Origin: Montifringilla adamsi
Taxonomy: Eukaryota; Chordata; Aves; Passeriformes; Passeridae
Direction of reading: 5' to 3'
Assembly (NCBI GenBank): GCA_017590115.1
Contig: JAGGNK010000002.1
Coordinates: 15,121,525-15,185,524 of the forward strand
DNA: 64,000 nucleotides
Shown: one piece after another, positions 28,601 through 42,540 of the stretch
Layout: every line of letters begins with the position of its first letter
Position numbering within the stretch: position 1 is the first letter of the stretch
Notes under the pieces: generated by a model
What the model was told of the DNA's origin: nothing
Database searches by the model: none
Seen by the model: only the letters and a program-made list of their open reading frames with translations
Translations under genes and position numbers: made by a program

Positions 28601-31600
28601 TATTAGCCAGATTCCAAAGGCAAATTATTAAAGGCAGGGAATGTTTGTTATGTTGTGCATCAGCCCTTGACATGACTTTTGCATCCACTTTTCTTTTGAA
28701 AGCAAGCTGAATTCAGGTAGAAAATTCATATGAGGATCCTGGCTAGAAAAGATTCCACACTCGAAGATGTGGGAAAGAAAAAATGTAAGAAATATGAAAA
28801 GGGAGTAATAAGAATATTCAATACTCCTATGCAATATGGTGATATAGAAGTGTATGTATTTTATCTGAAAGTTAAATAATTTCAAATGTTAAAATAATAT
28901 CCTTTATGAAAGGGTAAAAAAAGGATTAAAAAAAAAAAAGGGGTAAAAGAGTGCAAAAGGTGAGAGGAACTTTCTCTGTAGGAAAGAAAGTCCAGGCACT
29001 GTCTGGGGCTTGCTGAGGGGTGAATTCATGTGCTATGAAATGCAAAGACACAGGTGAGCTTTACTTTCAGCTTCAGTTCTTTGCCCGTTCTGGAAAGACA
29101 TTTTTGAGTTGTGCTTTAATTATGAAGAAAATTGGGAATGATGGCTGTGGAGAAAAATCCAATCTGGAACATCAAAGTTCTTTCTTGCTAGGGTGGTCAG
29201 AAACTGCTCTGCAATTATTTGTTTGAAGTGACCTAAATAACATTTAGGGACTAAAAATTGTGGGCCACTTGGATTTGGGCTGTAATTTTATTGAAATTGA
29301 AATATTAATTGGGATATCTATTGGAGGACTTGTTGCAGAGAGGCTGAATCTGCAGAAGTAACAGGGTCTGGGGAAAAGAACTTTTTGCTAGATAGTAAAG
29401 TATACTGGAAGCAAGAAAAAGGAATATTTTTGAGGTCAACGTGGGTTGCTGTTCAAATCTGCAAGTAAATTTAATTTAATTAGGTCAGTATTGGAGTCAG
29501 TATATTGTTAAAGCCTGCACGAATTAAAATATAAACAGTGAAGAAAGACTGATAATGAAAGGATGGAAAATGAATGGGAAATGAAAATAATGCTCCAATA
29601 GAGATTATATCTCAAGTAATTAAAAGTACTGTTAATTCACAGGCATTCAACTTGTGAAATAAGGCCTTGTGCTGGGAAGAAATTTCAAGGAGAAATAAAG
29701 ATTAGAAACTTTGTCTGCAGTTTCTGCAAGGCCACAATCCAGACAGGGTGGGGTTTCCACCAGAAGGCACAATAAAGTCACCATGGACAACATGTTTACA
29801 ATATGCAGGAATTTATTTTTATATTTAGTTGGGGTTTTATAAAATAATATATGGGTCACAGCTGCCAAACAAATTTTATTTTTCCTATCATTTTTCTAAC
29901 ATATTTCTTTATTAAGCCTCTCCCTAAGAAATTTACAACAGCAACAGGAATCTGTTGGTCAGGTGGAAAGCAGTTTGCAGTGATTTATTTTGAAGCACAC
30001 CATGGTGAAGTCTTTCTTGGCTGCCTCTGTATCTATTGATAACATTGTTCTTCTGAATTAAAATTATTCAAGATTTTCCTAAATTAATACAATTTTAATG
30101 GCCACACCTGCAATGATCTCTCTTGAGATCCTTTTAATTTTTCATTCTGCTAATACACTTTTTGATTTGTCAATTTTGCAGGTATATTAGGAAGTATTTT
30201 TTCTTACTTTACCTGATTTGTGAACAAGTTTCACTTCTAACAAGTCATTCTATGCATCAAATACTTTTTTTCCACCCATACTTCAGGGGTTGTCCAAAGG
30301 TGATTATTCTAGACTAAAATCTTCATTTTATATACATATAGATGCTTGAATAGGTGGAAATAAAACTCTTTTTTTTTTTTTTTTTTGGAATGGAATGCCA
30401 TCCCTCTTGGTGAGAGATGAAGAGGTTCCATCTCCTCAGTGGAATGAGGAACCTGGCATATACATATTTTTGTCTCCACAAACATGTATGCATCCAGAGA
30501 GTTTGATTAATTTCAACTGGAAAAGAAGTTCAGCTTTTGGCAGTCCAGTGCTATTTATTATGCTGTGCCAAAACATTGAATTAATACTGTTGAATTGAGT
30601 GGGTTAATTATTGCACATATTAGAACATGTGTATCATCTTTTGATTAGTCTAATTAGCTGCTTCATTCTTTCTTAGCCTTTTAAATCATGCAACTTGGAC
30701 AAATAACTGATTTTAATGATTGTCTGCATTTGGGTTTTTTTCTTTGTTTTATGTTTTGGTGGTTTTTTTTAAAGTCTGTTGACAATTTTGGCATTTTCAG
30801 ATTTCTTTTAGGATGAGGGCATTGGAGGAAGATAATTAAGTTTGTACAAACAATTTAAAGTATCCTAAAGTCCTGGGATTTTACAGGTGTGTGCTTGATT
30901 CTTCTGTCTTACTGGGGAGAGGTAAAAATGTCATGGGTTTTGCTAAGGTGTGCTGGAGAAGTCTGGATGTAATTACACATTATTGGTGTCGAGTAACCAC
31001 CAACATGAAATCCTTCCTAAAATCACCGGGCTAAAGGCAGCTCTGGGAGTTGATCTAAGCAAAGAACAAAGTAAAGGGGAATTTTGCTTGATATCTTTCC
31101 AGTGTTCTCTTCAAGGACCACTGATTCCACACCAGTTGTTCCCCAGTAACACACAGCAGGAGTATTTTGGGTACTGCAGCAGCACCAGCAGTGCTGGTAT
31201 AAAAGTGCAGCAAGCAAGATTTTCAGAGGTGCCCAAGCACAAGGTTATTACAAAAGGAATTTAAGACAAAATTGACTTTTGGATTTGTGTTTTTGTGTTA
31301 AATACATCAGAAACTTAGGCTTGGACTCTCTAGAGAACTTTATCCTCTCTGAATTTCTCATTCCTGCAGAGCAGCTGTGGCCACACAGCCTCTGATGAAG
31401 GCCCAGATCCCTCTGGTTACGGGATGTGTGTTTATCCTGTGGCCAGACACAGACTGGAAATGCTCCTGTTCAGGTGTTCCAGGGAGAATTTCATCCCTTG
31501 CAGTAATATGAGGTGCATAAAGTGGAAATAGGAGAAGGGAAGTTGGCTGTGTTTTATTAAAATTTCAGCTCCTGCACACAGTCCAAAGGGGAATGCAGGG

Positions 31601-34600
31601 CAGCTGAAATCCAGACCACATCTAATTCCTGCCCACAAACAATGATATTGGGTTATCAAGCTTCAGATAAATTACTTCAGGCTGTTTCTGTATTCTTCCT
31701 ACTTATGATTTTGTTTAGGTTAAAAAACCAGGAAAAATACAAATTTGCTGTGTTGACTGCTACTAATTCCTTGAATTTATGCACACCATTTGCCTCTGGA
31801 GCAAGACTGTTAACAGGCAAATGAGAGGAAAGAAACTTCTGTTTTTCCTGTCTTTTGACATAGTTGAGAGATTTCCTCTTGTCACACAATAATTCTTTTT
31901 CACAAAATAGGGAGAAACATGTTCTATTCAAAGTGTTAAACCTGTTCCAAAGCTTGTAATTTTCCTCTGAAAATGCATCTGTTTAAGTAGCAGTGAGAAT
32001 GAGGATCCCAATCCATGGCAGGCTTGGCTGGTGAATGGGCTCCTACTGGAGCTCCTGCATGCTTCTGAGAAAGAAATGTACTTATTTCCATTTAGAAATT
32101 TACAGAAGAATCCATTTATAATAATCCATTACTGTATTTCATGTTGGTTCTGTGTCTGGGTAAACTCAGTGGTATTCTGCTCCTGAAACTTTCATTCCAT
32201 TTCATACTGTGAGTTCTTGCCACTCACTGGCAGAGAACAACCCCCCAAAATAATTGCAATTAAATTGTATTGCTACTTATTAGGCCAAATCTGCAGGAGC
32301 AGAATTTCATGCAAATGAATAGGTAGGTAATGAGCTGGGGTTAAAAACAATGTGTGGTGCAATACTGTAGGACAGGGCATTAGGGCTGAAATTCACTTCA
32401 ACTCATGTTGGGTTAATATAATAGTATTACGTTATAATTCCCATATGTTCTTCTATCCCTAGTTTAGGGGTCATTAATGGAACACTCATTTCTGACATAA
32501 TTTTGATTTCTCTTGAGGTTTGGAGCTGGAAGTCAGGCACTGTTTTTGTAATTTCAGCCCTTCTCGGTGTCTGGTTTCCCCAAGGCTGATGGTAGTGATC
32601 CCAGTCACTGCTGGGGATAAAGAAATGGACATTTTCTCTGCACAGGAATAAAAACCTTTATAGCAACACCCTGTTCCAGTTCATGGTGTTTCTGTTGACA
32701 CCAGCTGCCCCAGCATGGCATGGTGCAGTGTTAAGGGACTGCTTATTGCTTCTTTTGCTTTGATTTCTCTGGGTTTCACAGGCATCCTTTCCTGCACAAT
32801 AATCCCCTCTGCCAATACCTGCGGAGAGCAGAAAGCAGGAATGCCAACTTTAATGTTTTAACCTTAATTTTAACCTAAATTGCTCTGTGTAAGCTCTCCT
32901 GTGTCCCCAACTTCACACTAGCCAAGATTTGTCTGCAGCAACGTGGAGATCCCCTGTGGTCTCCTAAGGATGCTCACCCAGCCTTTGTAGAGCAATTAGA
33001 ATTGACATATCCAATTAATTTATATGAATTATTGCTCTTCTAGAATCTCAATGTGAAGTGTATGGAAGAGCCTTGCAGTGACACACGAACAAATTGTGCA
33101 GCAGACCATTCACATTTTCTTTTCCATCATTTTCTTTCTACACTAAAAGAATTAGAAAGAAGGATGCTTGCAATATTTTCATCCTGTGTCATCTCTTACT
33201 CATGATAAAATGTGTTGCTGGATTTCTACATTTCTTTTAATCAAATACATGCAAATCTTACAAAGAAATTTTCTGAGTAAAGCATAAAAATCCAGATGTT
33301 GCAAAGTTTGCTTTGGTTTCATAAAAATGCCTCTAAAACATCAATCTTTCATGGAGAAATTGAGTTGAGTAATTTTAAATTCTAAATTCTGGGGTGGTAA
33401 GTCTTTCACTCTGATCTTTTATTGCAAACACAGACATAAAAGTTCAAGTGGGGCATATGAAAGGAAAATATTGGTTTTCTAAAATCATGGCTTGGAGCAC
33501 TGAGGGCTTTGTGCTTTCTGTCAGAAATGAGCAAAGGGTTTGTGTCTATTGCATCATAGCAACACTTAGTTGTGCACTCCTGCATGAAATATTTGAATAC
33601 ATAATTTAAATCCATTAGCCAGCTGAGGTTGATAATCTTGACTTGGCAGCTTTATGGAAGGTCTTTACCAAAGCTGTGTGAAATCCCATATTTATTTGGG
33701 GGGAGAACCATCCCAGTGGGAGTCATTCTCAAGGCAGGTTTTCTGTGGCTGTGCTGCCCAGTTCATCCCCACAGCAGCTCTGAGTTTTGAGAGTTTTGTC
33801 TAATCCCAGCCCAACTCAATGGAACTGGGAGTCCATGAGGATTCCTGCCAGTGCTTAGAAGGTCACCCAGAGTGACATTCTGGGTCCTTCTCAGGAAATT
33901 CTCCTCATTCTTGGGGAGAGGCACCAGCCCTGGGCCAGGGACACTCAGAGGGGCTGTTCCTGGCCCCAGAGCTGTGCAGTGTCCTGGGAGCCATGTGGAG
34001 GAAGGGATGTGGGAAGGAAGAGGCTGCAGAGCATGGAAAATGAATCCTTTTCAGTGGAACTGCTGCCTTGTGAAGGCTGCCCTAGAACAGAGGCAAGGTC
34101 ATTTCCCCCTAACAATCACTTTTCTAATTTGCAAGGAACGTTTTCTTTCATAAATTCCTGGTAAGATATTTTTCATGCCACTGTGCTACATTATCAGTGT
34201 CTATGAGCTGCCTGAATTCCTGAGCAATTATCTGTGATCAGTTATTGTCAGGGATAAATTCATCTGCATGCAAATATCTGAGCATGCACATGCATATTCA
34301 TGTCACTGTTGTTGACTGAGTTGCTTGAGCAGCCTTCAGCAAATTCACAATCCAAATAGATAAATGAACTTTTTTCATACTCTCATTAATGCCCATTCAA
34401 ATGAATCTTGTTACTAATTTAATTTCTATATGCTGCTCTGAATTGTTATGAATATGTGGAACATTTCTCCAGAAATGGGGTGGTTTTTATGTGGAGCTAC
34501 CACTTCTGCAGGGATCTAAGTTAAATGTCTGAGCCAAGTGAAATGGCTCAGTGTTGATGTAAGATTTCTAAGACCATCTTATCATTTATCCCCTGAACTT

Positions 34601-36560
34601 TGAATAATTCACCATTGATTCAAATTCTAATTTTATGTTATGTACTGAATCTCCTTTTCTCTGTAATCTTACATGTCTGCTTTGAGATACTTTAAAAAAT
34701 GAAGAAATGAGGCTTTCTAGGATTGGATGGTTGGTTCTTACACAAAGCTGTTCTGAAATAAACAGAAGTTTAATTGATCACAAGGTTTTAGTAATGAATA
34801 ATAAAGGTCTGTAGTTATTAAACAGTGCATTACACATGTGCAGCTCCCTTAGATATTGCAGAGAAAGGTGAATAAGGAACACTGAACTGTACAGCAAAGG
34901 CTTGTGTTGCTTTATCCTTGCCAGCAGAGTTGCCTGGACTGGTTACTGAGAATGCAAAGAGGAATTTGGGTGTTATTTAGGTATTTCTGACACAGAACAT
35001 ATCAACAGGAGCCCAGTGCACACCGGGGAGCAACAACAGCAGGCTGCTAATGACTCATGCAGGCAGGAATTGCTAATCATCTTTAGAAGTCAGCAGATCG
35101 TCCAGTATGGTTTTGGAGGAAATATTTCCTGCCATCCTTTGCTCTTGTTTGTTTTTCACAGCATCCCCAGTCAGCAGATTGCTCAGAGCTTGTTTTCCTA
35201 CACATATGGAGGAGGTCAAGCCACCCTGGCTGTCTGGTTTGCATATGGTTTGTAATGGAAGCCATATGCAGATCAGTCCATCCTTAACACTGAAATAAAA
35301 TATTGGGAACAATAATCCTGGGGATGTGGTAAGAAACCACAAAACACCTGAACCCCCTCCATCCTCCTGGGCCTCCCTTTTGCGCCACAGCTTTATTTCC
35401 CCACTGGTTCTTTGCTGGGAGTTGACATTGGAGATGTCAAATGTGCCCAGATGTCAGCTTGGCACTGGCCAAAGGCTCAGTGGAGGCTGCAATGCACCCA
35501 CCACTTTGTCAGCAGGGTCATGAGAAGGTGGTTCTGGTCATGAGAAGGTTTTGTTATTTGGTGCTGCCAGGATATTAAGGTTTTGCTCAAAGAAAAATAT
35601 GAGAAACCATTAAATGTGTTTAGAAACAAAGAATTATTTTTTTTTTAAATGCGGATTTGCTTCCTGGGATTTTAGATCTAAACTCCTGATGAAGTCAGAG
35701 CTGAGCAGAAAATGTGAATTAGAATCAGAGTGGGAGGGCAGCTCCAAGGGATGCTGGTGAGGAAAAGCAGGAAAAGCTTCTCCCAGAGAAATTAAATCAC
35801 AGGTCCAGATCAATTCTCCTGTTTCTGAATCTGATGGTTCATCATTTCTGCAGAAATAACAATTGGTGGTTCAGATATGTAAATAATAATTTATTATACT
35901 TTACAACTGAAATGAGTTATGAGCTCTCCTCTCTTCTCTTAAAATTTTCCTTTCTTAAAGCTTTGGTGAGAATGGGCACTAAATAGCCAAATAGCTGGGT
36001 TGATGTTTTGGTGTTTAGATTATTTACAAACAGAATGAAATTAAAATTAAGGGACTTGCTGAATGAGTCCTCTAAAACTATGAAAAATACAAGGAGGTTT
36101 CAGATGTTAATTAAAATTTCTTCAAGGGGGATGGAAAAAAAACCCAACAAAATATATATGGGAAAAAATGTAATTAAGGCATTCTTTGAGCATGGTCAGC
36201 AGACTCAGAGTGACATGAACTTTAAAAATAAATGCACTTTCTTTATACTTTATACAATTATGGCAGTCAGGAGTCTGCATCACTGAAGAGCAGATCCCAC
36301 ATTTTTACAGACCTTATCCAAAAATTACATTGGTGGTGTGTCACAATGTGCTGGATTTCATGTGGGACAGTGAGAGAGAACTCACTAAATGGCTAAATGT
36401 CTAAAATGCATTTTCAGGCTATGCACACCCATCACACACATATCCCTGTCAGGCTGCCCAGTGGATCAGATTGGTTTTATTCTGTGGGACATTTCTGATA
36501 TCTATTCTGTGTGTAAGGAGTTTGCTTTCCCGACATTTTTTTGTGGTTTAGGCACTTGGC

Positions 36561-36585
36561 TCCTCTCTCTCTCTCTCTCTCTCCC
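36561..36585. repeat. CT dinucleotide microsatellite
   Basis: About eleven CT units in a row stand between tc and cccc. It is likely length-polymorphic. Confidence 0.9.
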
Positions 36586-37219
36586 CATAGATCCCTGTGC
36601 AGCCCTCCACACCCAAACCAGGGAGATGTTCCAGTTTATTCAAGCTCACACAATTAGGGGAGTATTTGTTTATTCCACAATTGAAATCACAGTGCTTCAT
36701 TAGGATTAAGCAGAGCAAGGAGGCTTTGTGCAGTTTGCTCAGAGATCTGTGGAAGAGCTGCCAGGTAAAAGCTCCTTATAAAATGTTTAGGCAGGAGATC
36801 AGGGATCCTGTTAATTCCTGCTCATCTTAATCAGGGCAGGAACTGGTGCTCTGTGCAGCTTTAGGCTGGCCTAGAGTGGGGCAAGCCTTACATAACCTGA
36901 GATCCTTGAACAATAAATCTCCATCTCTGACCTCATCTGCTGCTTTGTCTCACCAGGAGCCCAATCACCTGATTCTTACTCTTAAAGTTTAAACATAAGT
37001 CTTAAACATAAACATCTGAAGTCTTAAGCATAAAGTTAACAATTTATTTCAAAACCTTATTCTGAAAAAAATACCTGTTTCAATGGCTGGCCTACCAATC
37101 TTTTTGAGCCCAATTTTTAAGGAAAGACTATCAAGTTCTAATTCTTATCTTAAATAAAAATCACATTTGTTAACAATATAAAAACTTTCCAGGGCACCTT
37201 AATTATTCTTGATGACATT

Positions 37220-37276
37220 TCTATATCTATATATCTATATATTTAGGTATCTATATATCTAGATATATAGATATCT
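37220..37276. repeat. TATC/ATAT-rich repeat with a 26-bp perfect palindrome
   Basis: Tracts of ctatatat and atctatat lead into a perfect 26-bp palindrome at 37248-37273, centred on tct|aga. The arms pair for 13 bases, and the next base pair (G37247 with T37274) breaks the symmetry. Such AT palindromes can extrude as cruciforms and are fragile. Confidence 0.85.
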
Positions 37277-39252
37277 CAATTGCAATGTAAATGCTAAAGC
37301 TTCTTCTGTAGATAAAAAAATATAATGCAGATCTTAATTTTTTGAATAGGTTAAAATATTTAATCTTATTTCTAGATCTGCTTAATTTATCTATTTACAA
37401 GATAATAGGAAGGTGTGTGGAGTGCTTAGGAGCTCCGTGACACGTTCCAAATTACAGACTCAGGAGACAAAGGATTGTGACACAATTTGCTCCAGCAAGG
37501 TGGGATAATTATAATGGAAGGGAGAACAAGGGGGAGGAAAGCTGCGCATAAAAAAGCATCGAGGTGTTTCAAATAATAGACTCCAATTTGTATTATGATG
37601 TTGCATATTTGCATAGTATTAGCATAGTTATTAATGAACTCCATACTTTTATTTTGATGAAATGTCACGTTCTGTGCACATAAACTGTGTTATGATACTG
37701 CAGTTTAACTGGAATGATGGGCAAATGTTGTTAAAGAGAGGCAGAAGGATGGGGCTTATTATATATTTATGGTATGTTATTATGCTAATTTACTGATTTA
37801 GAAGGAGAAAAGCTTTTAAAGAAAAAGCTGAACCAAATTTGGGCCATATTTTACTGGAGCTGCATTCCCCAGCCATGAATGGAAATTATTTTCCTAATAT
37901 ATTTATAGTTTTCAAAACAACAGTGCTGGGATTTTAAATATACATATAAAATACATAAATTATTGAATATGTCAGTGTATAAACTGTGTGAACTACATCT
38001 AACACATTCTCATTAACAAAACTTATATTTTCTTTGATTCATTTTAACTTTTTATCAAGTGGTGTCATAACTTGCAGCAGATATTATATATTAATAATAA
38101 CAATAATAATAAATAACCAGTCAAGAAATTTTAAGTTTTAGGTTCCAGTCTCTAGACCTGAATTTGTGCACTGGTTCATAGGATCCCTAATTTAAAATTT
38201 ATTTGGCCTTTTTCAAATTGTTATTCAGACCAAGGATGAGCAGCCTGTAAATTCTTTTTCAAGACGAAAACCAGACACAGCTGGTGGAAATGCACTGCCT
38301 CACCCACTTGGACTTTCTGCTATTTCAATATATTCAGTTTGGAGCTGTATCAGAAAAACTCCACCACAAAACTTTAGTGAAATCAAAGAAGTGCTTACAG
38401 AGACAAGTACTTCAGGATCAGATTTTCACTGTTTCAAGGCCTCTTAACCTTTAAAAATGTCCCTCCAGAAAGGAAATATAAAAGGAAAAAAAAATGTATT
38501 TTGACAGTTTTCATACTATGTATGTGCCAGAAGTATTTATGCTAAAATCAGAGTGTGTGATTAATTGTGACTTTTGCTTTTCCAATCAAACAGGCTGTGT
38601 TTGCCTGGTTTTATTAAGAGCTGACTGGCTCCATGCTATCCCCAAACTCTGATTCTCATGGCAAAGCTGGAGCAGCAGCCAGAGCCTGGCACAGCAGGAG
38701 CTGCAGGATCCCACCTGGCACTCCCTGAGTTCCCAGGGGACAATCCCAGAGCCCAGAGCTCCTCTGGGGATTCCCCCAGTGCTCTCAGAGCTGTCATTGA
38801 GCCCAGGTGGGACACGGGTGGCTGTGGCACCTCCCAGCCCTGGGGACCAGGAGCAGCCTGAAGGGACCAGGGAGGGGAGCAGAGCATCCCCACAGAGCTG
38901 CTGAGGGGCTGCACACCCACAATAAATCAATTTATGGCTGATCTGAGAATGGCTGAATTGGAGGAGAAGTCCCTGGGGATGGAGCTTTTAAATTCCCAAA
39001 TAATTTAGAGCATTCTTAAAGCTTTAGCATGAAATGTAGAAATGGGACTGCAGCTCAGTATTTAGGTTGTGGTGTTTGAAATGCCTTGAATGTGGTGAAT
39101 TCCATGTAAGGTGCTTGAATTCAGTCAGTGTTGTTTCCTTCCACATCCTCAGTCAGATCTCCTGCTCTGCCCTTTTATTTCTCTTTTTTATTCAGTGAAA
39201 ATTGTAACAGTCTCAAAGTATCACCTACAGAAAACGCTGTGAATGCACCCAT

Positions 39253-39314
39253 GTGTTTGTATATTTATACATATATATATTACACTGTTTGTATATATAC
39301 ATATATATATTACA
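39253..39314. repeat. Two-copy tandem AT-rich repeat
   Basis: A 32-bp unit (tgtttgtatatttatacata followed by tatatattacac) at 39253-39284 is followed directly by a 30-bp copy at 39285-39314 that differs mainly by a 2-bp deletion. It is low complexity. Confidence 0.85.
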
Positions 39315-40488
39315 CTGACTACTCACACGAATGACAACATGAAGAAAAATTATTATAATTAGAAAGAAATTGTTTTTAAGGTAAGTTAAAGTCATTACTT
39401 ATGCAATATAAACTGTTTAGTTAAAATTACATCCTGTGCCTATTAAATTTCAATGTGCATTCATTATTTCTATCTCTGTATGTCACATTATGACAAAACA
39501 ATTTCATTATAGCTCTATCTGTAAGAAAAAAATGCTGGAGGAGGGTTTCCACAGAAGAAATAAACTCTTCATGTGCTGTAGATATTTTGTGCTTGGCTTT
39601 TGATATTCAGGTGCTGGTGTTTGCAAAAAACTGATTAGCACTTGGATATTTTTCCCATTATATTCGTTATTTTTTATCTTGATGTTGGCTACAATAATTT
39701 GATCTATTTTATCTTCGTAGCTAAAATTCTCCCAGATTGCTTGATTAGCATAAAATCCTCCCTGTGATGTTATTGCTTACCTGCAGTAAGGTATGAGAAC
39801 ACCTGAAACCACAGGTGAAGAATTTTTTTCATTCCAATTCTTTGGATATGTTAAAAGCTCAGATTTTATATTGTCAGATGGATACAGAATTTGCCCAATT
39901 ATTTAAAAATGGAACTTCAAGCCAGAATGTAAAAAACAGGCAGAGCTTTTAGCTGGAATTGTGACACAGGCACAGGGCAGGAAGGTTCACTGGTGAATGT
40001 GTGTTTAGCTATTTCTGCATTTTGGGTTTATGGCATCAAAAAGAGGAGGAGGCAGATTTCAGTTGTAAGATTCTTTTTTTAATATTATCTTTTTGGAGGC
40101 AGATTTCAGTTTCCAAAATTCCAATTTTGACTATAGGGAGCATTCAACAACTTCTCTCTTTCATCGTATCTTCTCTGCACTAGGAAAAACAAGAGTCTGC
40201 TTCAGGTTGCTCAGGAAAAAAAATGGCATTTTCTCCTGTCACCTGAATTCTACCATTTCTGACAACAGCCACCTGCTTTCTGCACTTCAGAAAACCCCAT
40301 CAAGTGTGAAAGCCCTGGGGAGATCTGCTCCCTCACCACCTCCAATAACCCCAGCCACCAGCACAGCAGCTCAGCCCCAGCAGGAGAGGGGAGCTAGGAC
40401 AGAGAGCCTGGAAATGGGAGAATTCCAGGGAAATTACTGAAGTTAAGAGCTGTGCTCTGCAGGCAGCCTGTCACTGTTAGACTGGACG

Positions 40489-40826
40489 TGACATACACAC
40501 ACATGATTAGGGTGTAAGAAGAAAAAGTTTTTTTATTCTGCATGATCTCTAGCTTATATACTCTTAACAAAATGTGATTTTATTTTAAGTCGTTAACTAC
40601 ATAACAAAAAATTATATTTATTGGTGCAAAGCACTTAATGTCAATATAATTGGCAAAAGTTTTACAGAAATTTAATGAGGCATGAATACACATCTATTTA
40701 TGTATGTAGCTTAGCTTACCAAAATGTTTATGTATCTTTTCTAATCTGTTTCTATGCTGACGGCTTTGCCTTCTTTGTTATGGACACACTTGAAAATCAT
40801 CAATTGTTATTTGTTCTCTTAACTCA
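40489..40826 (-). mobile_element. Possible ERV LTR (minus strand)
   Basis: Read on the minus strand, a TATA-like motif (tatataagct, from agcttatata on the + strand at 40551-40560) is followed about 20 bases later by AATAAA (tttatt at 40531-40536 on the + strand), and then by a short tail to a TG/CA-type end near 40489. That is the layout of an LTR promoter, R and polyadenylation signal. The U3 side would run up to about 40826. There is no retroviral coding region and I could not find clear target-site duplications. The alternative is ordinary AT-rich intron with chance motifs. Confidence 0.35.
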
Positions 40827-42000
40827 GCTTTGCTTGCAGGCCAGCTCAGGCCCCTCCATGGCAGCAGCAGAGTTATCCTTCCCCAGAGCAGCTGCACGCC
40901 TCACTGAGGAGTGGCACTGCAAGCACAGCTTCATCCTGGAGTTGTGCTGATGACATTCTTCCCTAATGAGCTTGTCTGCCTCTGATCTCACCCTCGTGTT
41001 TAATTTGTGCCTCCTGAAATCCTCCTTTGCAGCTCCTCTCATGGAAAGGGGTGTCAGGAGCTGCTGAGCTCCAGCCTGGAACAGGGCATCAGTCACTGAA
41101 TAAATCAGATAATCTCTGCAGCTCTTTTGAGGGTGTGCAGGTAATAATGCTGTCAGTGGAGATACAGAAGTTCTTACTGTTTGAGCTGTGCTTTTATATG
41201 AAAAAACTTAAATATTTAACAGATTTTCCAGTCATCTCTTTCTGTGTTCAAGGTGTGCTGTTGCTTTGGCACTTTTTGCAGTGTTCCTGTCCAGGTCCCT
41301 TTTTCTGAAATGGAGCATTAGTGACTTTAGGCAACTTTCTCTTCTCATTAAGCAGCTTCCTGATCCAGATTTCAGGATAATTTGACAAATTATGTCGCTG
41401 TGTGGTTCTAGACAGGCAACATCTGGGGTCGTTTTGGTAGTCAGGATTCATTCTCTAAACTTGGACATCCATTTCCACTGATTGAGTCATTGATGATGGA
41501 ACAACCTGAAGTGTCATGAAACAGAACCAGGGAATGGAACAACCCTTTCTTATTCATTGTTCCCTGTTCTTGGGATGAAAAATAATCCTGCCTATGCTAA
41601 ATGGCACCCTCTTTCCCCCTTTAGAGGTTTTCCCTTTTATTTTCCTGTCTTTCTTTTTAAACCAGAAATTATACCTGGGATTCACAGTGCAAGAAACAAA
41701 ACCACCTGAATCTCCTGCCAGGAGACAGATTCTTCCAGGCTCAGGAGCATCATTCCCATGGTGTGGCTGACAAGAGCAGCGGATATTTAACTCAGGGGGA
41801 GCAGAATGTGTGGCTGGGAGAGCTGAAGTCTGGCCTGGCAGCTGTGATCATGATTCAGTCTGGCAGCTCTGGGACTCTCTCAGTTACACCATGGAGATGA
41901 GGTGCCTGCAGGAATTAGAGGAGATTTGGGTTTTGGCAGTGCCATCCACAAGGCTCTTCACCTGCTTAATCATTGCCATAAACTACTATGGTTGTTAAAA

Positions 42001-42540
42001 ATGAAGGCATGGGACTAATGTTGAGTCAGAATGATTTATTGTTTAGATAAATATTAGTTTTAGAGGCTGTGAGATTTTAGAGGAGTAAGTAGTTGGTTAT
42101 AGTTTAAGAGTACTTACAAGGTTTTTTATTTAATAAGGTAATATATAATTTTTTAACTGAATATATAGTTGTTATAGGGTTTATTTTGGTTTTTAAACTT
42201 ATTACTTTTATTTTTTTTTGTTGAATTGTGGATACTTTTGTTTAATAAGCTTTTGTTTTACATGTATACATATTTCTATTATAACTTTTAAACTTTCAGT
42301 TTATTCTATACAACTACACTCTTACATTATAAACTCTACTATTTCCTTGGTACAGTTTTTCACTGACTTAAGGTATGTTCTTTCTTATAACTATAGAAGT
42401 ATAAGCTTATGATTTTTTTGTTTCATATCTGTGTATTGTATTTTTACATTAATCTAAGTTTCTTCTAAGGTTGCAGATTAAATTTTTCACTTTTTGTGGA
42501 AGTTTCTGGTTTTTTTGATTCCCACAAACTACAATTCTTT
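42001..42540. other. AT-rich, C-depleted block
   Basis: The base composition changes sharply here. In 42001-42240 I count about 10 C against 49 G in 240 bases; in 42241-42360 the skew reverses (about 20 C, 7 G). Both flanks have ordinary composition. A reversed AATAAA (tttatt at 42035-42040) is present, so a minus-strand LTR is possible, but no family is recognised. No open frame of note is present. Confidence 0.6.
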
